64,000 nt of DNA from Verrucomicrobiota bacterium (GTDB lineage: Bacteria > Verrucomicrobiota > Verrucomicrobiia > Opitutales > Opitutaceae): NCBI GenBank assembly GCA_023428905.1, contig JAEYWP010000016.1:310001-374000 (forward strand), in the 5' to 3' direction. A program made the position numbers and the translations under genes. The notes beneath the pieces were generated by a model that worked only from the letters and a program-made list of their open reading frames with translations, did not search any database and was not told where the DNA came from. Positions 61,215 through 64,000 of the stretch are shown here, in pieces. Every line of letters begins with the position of its first letter. Positions within the stretch are counted from its first letter, which is position 1.

Positions 61215-61241
61215 CCCCGGGGGCGCCTTCACGCCCCGGGG
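61215..61241 (+). other. Strong RNA hairpin in the nifH-nifD intergenic region
   Basis: CCCCGGGGGCG pairs with CGCCCCGGGG across the loop CCTTCA. No T tract follows, so it is more likely a transcript-stabilising or processing hairpin than a terminator. The 79-base nifH-nifD gap contains no nifI gene. Confidence 0.7.
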
Positions 61242-61269
61242 ACCCCGCCAATCACAACACGTCCTTTCC

Positions 61270-63048
61270 ATGCCCGACACCACGTCCTCCTCCGCCGCCC
61301 CAGGCATTGACGCCGATGGCTTTCCCGTTCCGGACCGGTCCTTGCCCGACGCCGCCGACGTCCGCCGCGAGATGCTCGAGATTTATCCGCCCAAGACGAA
61401 AAAGAAGCGGGAGAAGCAGTTCGTCGTCAACGAACCCTCCTGCCCGCCGGAGATCGCCGCCAACACCCGCACCGTCCCCGGCATCATCACCCAGCGCGGC
61501 TGCACCTACGCTGGGTGCCGCGGGGTCGTGATCGGACCGATCCATGACATCCTGCACATCACCCATGGCCCGGTGGGCTGCAGCTACTACTCCTGGCTGA
61601 CCCGCCGGAACCTGGCGCGGATCAAGCCGGGGCAGCCGGTGAATTTCCTCCAGTATTGCATGACCACCGACATGACGGAGGAGGAGATCATCTTTGGCGG
61701 GGAAAAGAAACTGGCCCGCGCCATCCGGGAGGCCCACCGCATCTTCAAGCCCAAGGCGATCTCCGTCTATGCCACCTGCCCGGTGGGTCTGATCGGCGAC
61801 GACATCCATACCGTTTGCCGCCAGGCGAAGGAGGAACTCGGCATCAATGTCTTCGGTTTCTCCTGCGAAGGCTACAAGGGCGTCTCGCAGTCCGCCGGCC
61901 ACCACATCGCCAACAACGGCGTCTTCAAGCACATGGTGGGTCTCCTCGACCAGCCGGATCCGCAGCCCTTCCGGGTCAATGTCCTGGGGGAATACAACAT
62001 CGGTGGCGATGCCTGGGAGATCGACACCCTCCTCCAGAAGTGTGGTATCCATGTGACGGCGACGCTTTCGGGCGACATCAGCTACGAGCAGATCTGCAAG
62101 TGCCACACCGCGGATCTCAACATCGTGATGTGCCACCGCTCGATCAACTACATGGCTGAGATGATGGAGACCAAGTTCGGGATTCCCTGGATCAAGGTGA
62201 ACTTCATCGGCGCGGAACAAACCGCAAAGTCGCTCCGCAAGGTCGCGGCCTACTTCCAGGATGAAACCCTCAGCCAGCGGGTCGAGGAGGTGATCGCCCA
62301 GGAGATGGCCGCGCTGCGTCCCGTCCAGGAGGAGGTGCGTGCACGGCTCCAGGGCAAGACCGCCGCGATGTTCGTGGGTGGGTCGAGGGCGCATCACTAC
62401 CAGCATCTCTTCAAGGATGTAGGCATGCTGACGGTGGCGGCCGGTTACGAGTTCGCCCACCGCGACGATTATGAGGGGAGGGCGGTGCTGCCCAACATCC
62501 GCGTCGATGCCGACTCCCGGAACATCGAGGAGCTGGAGGTCGAGGCCGACCCGTCCCGTTTCCGCGCCCGCAAGACGCCCGAGCAGATCGCCGCCCTCGC
62601 GGAGGGAGGCTTCAGTTTCAAAGACTATGACGGGATGATGAAGGAGATGAAGGCGTCGTCGCTCGTGATTGACGACATCTCCCACCACGAGATGGAAAAA
62701 CTCATCGCCCTCTACAAACCGGACATCATCGGCTCGGGCATCAAGGACAAGTTCGTGATCGAGAAGTTTGGAGTGCCCTGCAAGCAGCTCCACTCCTACG
62801 ACATCGGTGGCCCCTATGCCGCCTTCACCGGAGCGGCAAACTTCTACCGGGAGATCGACCGCATGATCAACACCCCGGTGTGGAAGCTGGTCACGCCTGC
62901 CTGGAAAAAACCGGCGGATCCCGCCACCGCCGTCGGCCCCGGGGTCGACAGCCCGCGCAACAAAGCCATCCGCGAAACCGTGGCCGGTCTGGCCAAGGCC
63001 TGGAAGCCGGCCAAGGCCGCCCCGGGCGGAGAGCGCGCTGAAAACTGA
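61270..63048 (+). CDS. nifD: Nitrogenase molybdenum-iron protein alpha chain
   Basis: 592 residues, about 100 longer than the Azotobacter/Klebsiella type. P-cluster Cys78 (QRGCTYAG), Cys104 (HGPVGCSYYSW) and Cys170 (YATCPVGLIGDD); FeMo-co ligands Cys288 (IVMCHRSINYM) and His508 (LHSYDIGGPYAAF); Gln207 and His211 in SQSAGHHIANN. The extra length is an N-terminal tail (about 1-50), an insertion of roughly 50-60 residues within about 400-465 (NIEELEVEADPSRFRARKTPEQ), as in clostridial-type NifD, and a lysine/proline tail after 545. The ligand set supports a molybdenum enzyme rather than VnfD or AnfD. C/T-rich leader GTCCTTTCC. Confidence 0.97.
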   Translation: MPDTTSSSAAPGIDADGFPVPDRSLPDAADVRREMLEIYPPKTKKKREKQFVVNEPSCPPEIAANTRTVPGIITQRGCTYAGCRGVVIGPIHDILHITHGPVGCSYYSWLTRRNLARIKPGQPVNFLQYCMTTDMTEEEIIFGGEKKLARAIREAHRIFKPKAISVYATCPVGLIGDDIHTVCRQAKEELGINVFGFSCEGYKGVSQSAGHHIANNGVFKHMVGLLDQPDPQPFRVNVLGEYNIGGDAWEIDTLLQKCGIHVTATLSGDISYEQICKCHTADLNIVMCHRSINYMAEMMETKFGIPWIKVNFIGAEQTAKSLRKVAAYFQDETLSQRVEEVIAQEMAALRPVQEEVRARLQGKTAAMFVGGSRAHHYQHLFKDVGMLTVAAGYEFAHRDDYEGRAVLPNIRVDADSRNIEELEVEADPSRFRARKTPEQIAALAEGGFSFKDYDGMMKEMKASSLVIDDISHHEMEKLIALYKPDIIGSGIKDKFVIEKFGVPCKQLHSYDIGGPYAAFTGAANFYREIDRMINTPVWKLVTPAWKKPADPATAVGPGVDSPRNKAIRETVAGLAKAWKPAKAAPGGERAEN

Positions 63049-63082
63049 GCCCATCCCATTTCAATCCTCATCCCTTCTCCCC

Positions 63083-64000
63083 ATGCTCGACGGAACCACT
63101 GCGGACGTCCAGGAACGCTCCGCCCTCCGGATCAATCCGGCCAAGACCTGCCAGCCGATCGGCGCGATGTACGCTGCCCTCGGTATCCACGGTTGTATGC
63201 CCCACAGCCACGGCTCGCAGGGCTGCTGCTCCTACCACCGCAGCCATCTGACACGTCACTTCAAGGAACCGGTCATGGCCACCACGAGCTCCTTCACCGA
63301 GGGAGCCTCGGTCTTCGGAGGCATGGCCAATCTCACGCAGGCGCTGAAGAACATCTTCACGATCTACAATCCGGAGATCGTGGCGGTCCACACCACCTGC
63401 CTCTCCGAGGTGATCGGCGACGACATCCCGACCATGATCAAGAAGGCACGCGAGGAGGGCTCGATCCCGCCGGGAAAGGTGGTGATCCACGCCAACACCC
63501 CGTCCTTCGTCGGCTCCCACGTCTACGGCTTCTCCAACATGGTGATGGCGATGGTCAATTACCTCTCGGAGAAGACCGGGCAGACACTCAACCAGGTCAA
63601 CGTGATCCCCGGGTTCGTGGAGCCGGCGGACATGCGGGAGATCAAGCGCCTGGCCTCCGCGATGGGCGTGAAGATTGTGCTCTTTCCGGATACATCGAAC
63701 GTCCTCGATGGTCCGTTGACCGGGCAGTACAAGATGTATCCGGAGGGTGGAGCCACGGTGGCGGACATCCGGTCCGCCGGCGACAGCATTGCCTCCCTCG
63801 CCCTGGGCCATTTTGCCTCCCACGTCGCCGCCGCCACCCTGGAGGCGAAGTGCAATGTTCCGGCCGCCTTCCTCGACCTGCCGATCGGCATCGGCGCCAC
63901 TGACCGGTTTGTCTCCGCCCTTGCCAACTACGCCGGAGTCACCGTCCCGGACGCCATCGAGCTCGAGCGGGGCCGGCTGGTCGATACCATGAGCGACCTC
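63083..64000 (+). CDS. nifK: Nitrogenase molybdenum-iron protein beta chain, N-terminal 306 codons (cut by window edge)
   Basis: Runs off the right edge in frame with no stop. Starts MLDGTTADVQERSALRINPA; P-cluster cysteines are Cys23 (KTCQPIGAM), Cys48 (GSQGCCSYHRSHL) and the Cys of HTTCLSEVIGDDIP at about 106, with SSFTEGASVFGG between them. Compared with Azotobacter NifK (first ligand Cys70), about 47 N-terminal residues are absent, as in Clostridium NifK. It begins 34 bases after nifD with the pyrimidine-rich leader CAATCCTCATCCCTTCTCCC, and is the third gene of nifHDK. Confidence 0.97.
   Translation, partial: MLDGTTADVQERSALRINPAKTCQPIGAMYAALGIHGCMPHSHGSQGCCSYHRSHLTRHFKEPVMATTSSFTEGASVFGGMANLTQALKNIFTIYNPEIVAVHTTCLSEVIGDDIPTMIKKAREEGSIPPGKVVIHANTPSFVGSHVYGFSNMVMAMVNYLSEKTGQTLNQVNVIPGFVEPADMREIKRLASAMGVKIVLFPDTSNVLDGPLTGQYKMYPEGGATVADIRSAGDSIASLALGHFASHVAAATLEAKCNVPAAFLDLPIGIGATDRFVSALANYAGVTVPDAIELERGRLVDTMSDL

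Noticed and set aside
61252..63054. 600-codon minus-strand open frame
   Set aside because: Antisense shadow of nifD.

Overview
The window is GC-rich, densely coded bacterial chromosome. Gene content points to a verrucomicrobium of the Opitutaceae type: large glucuronoxylan/uronate loci, several secreted or Tat-exported Gfo/Idh oxidoreductases, a HEAT-repeat exported protein and a nitrogenase cluster. This placement is inferred from gene content; no rRNA or other phylogenetic marker was compared. Most starts lack a Shine-Dalgarno sequence and are instead preceded by C/T-rich leaders.

Layout. 1-12.4 kb is housekeeping: an RsmB-like rRNA methyltransferase (cut by the left edge), dnaE, rpsU, a TIM-barrel isomerase, mutY, rnhC, rnhB, a soluble histidine kinase and a WYL regulator. 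12.5-30.1 kb is a glucuronoxylan and hexuronate locus: uxaB and uxaA, a LacI regulator, GH115 alpha-glucuronidase, uxuA mannonate dehydratase, an SDR (probable fructuronate reductase), GH43, GH67 alpha-glucuronidase, a GPH-family symporter and GH52 beta-xylosidase. Together they can strip (methyl)glucuronate from xylan, import and cut xylo-oligosaccharides, and send uronates towards 2-keto-3-deoxygluconate. Palindromes resembling LacI operators lie upstream of lacI/GH115 and upstream of GH52. 30.2-35.6 kb holds a transglutaminase-like protein and a TIM barrel/Gfo-Idh/Gfo-Idh/GT2 run. 35.6-45.5 kb is an eight-gene minus-strand operon with mostly 4-base stop/start overlaps (Tat-exported Gfo/Idh, HEAT protein, membrane protein, second Tat-exported Gfo/Idh, F5/8C-like exported protein, Agl23-like membrane protein, MFS transporter, ApbE). 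It is probably an extracytoplasmic sugar-oxidation or glycoside-processing unit of unknown substrate. It is followed by a PAS-AraC regulator divergent from an exported TIM-barrel protein.

47.5-54.5 kb carries a rhomboid-fold protein without catalytic residues, a response regulator, a Dabb protein, several small membrane proteins (one of only 31 residues, with a strong Shine-Dalgarno and its own terminator), the alkylation-repair pair ada-alkA/ogt, and a soluble MCP-hairpin/Cache protein. 54.5-64 kb holds a PQQ dehydrogenase with an inserted cytochrome c domain, then nifA, convergent draT-draG, and nifH-nifD-nifK (nifK runs off the right edge). NifA with sigma-54 would switch on nitrogenase, and DraT/DraG would reversibly ADP-ribosylate NifH on the conserved Arg97. 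No nifI genes lie between nifH and nifD. The nitrogenase part is the most noteworthy section.
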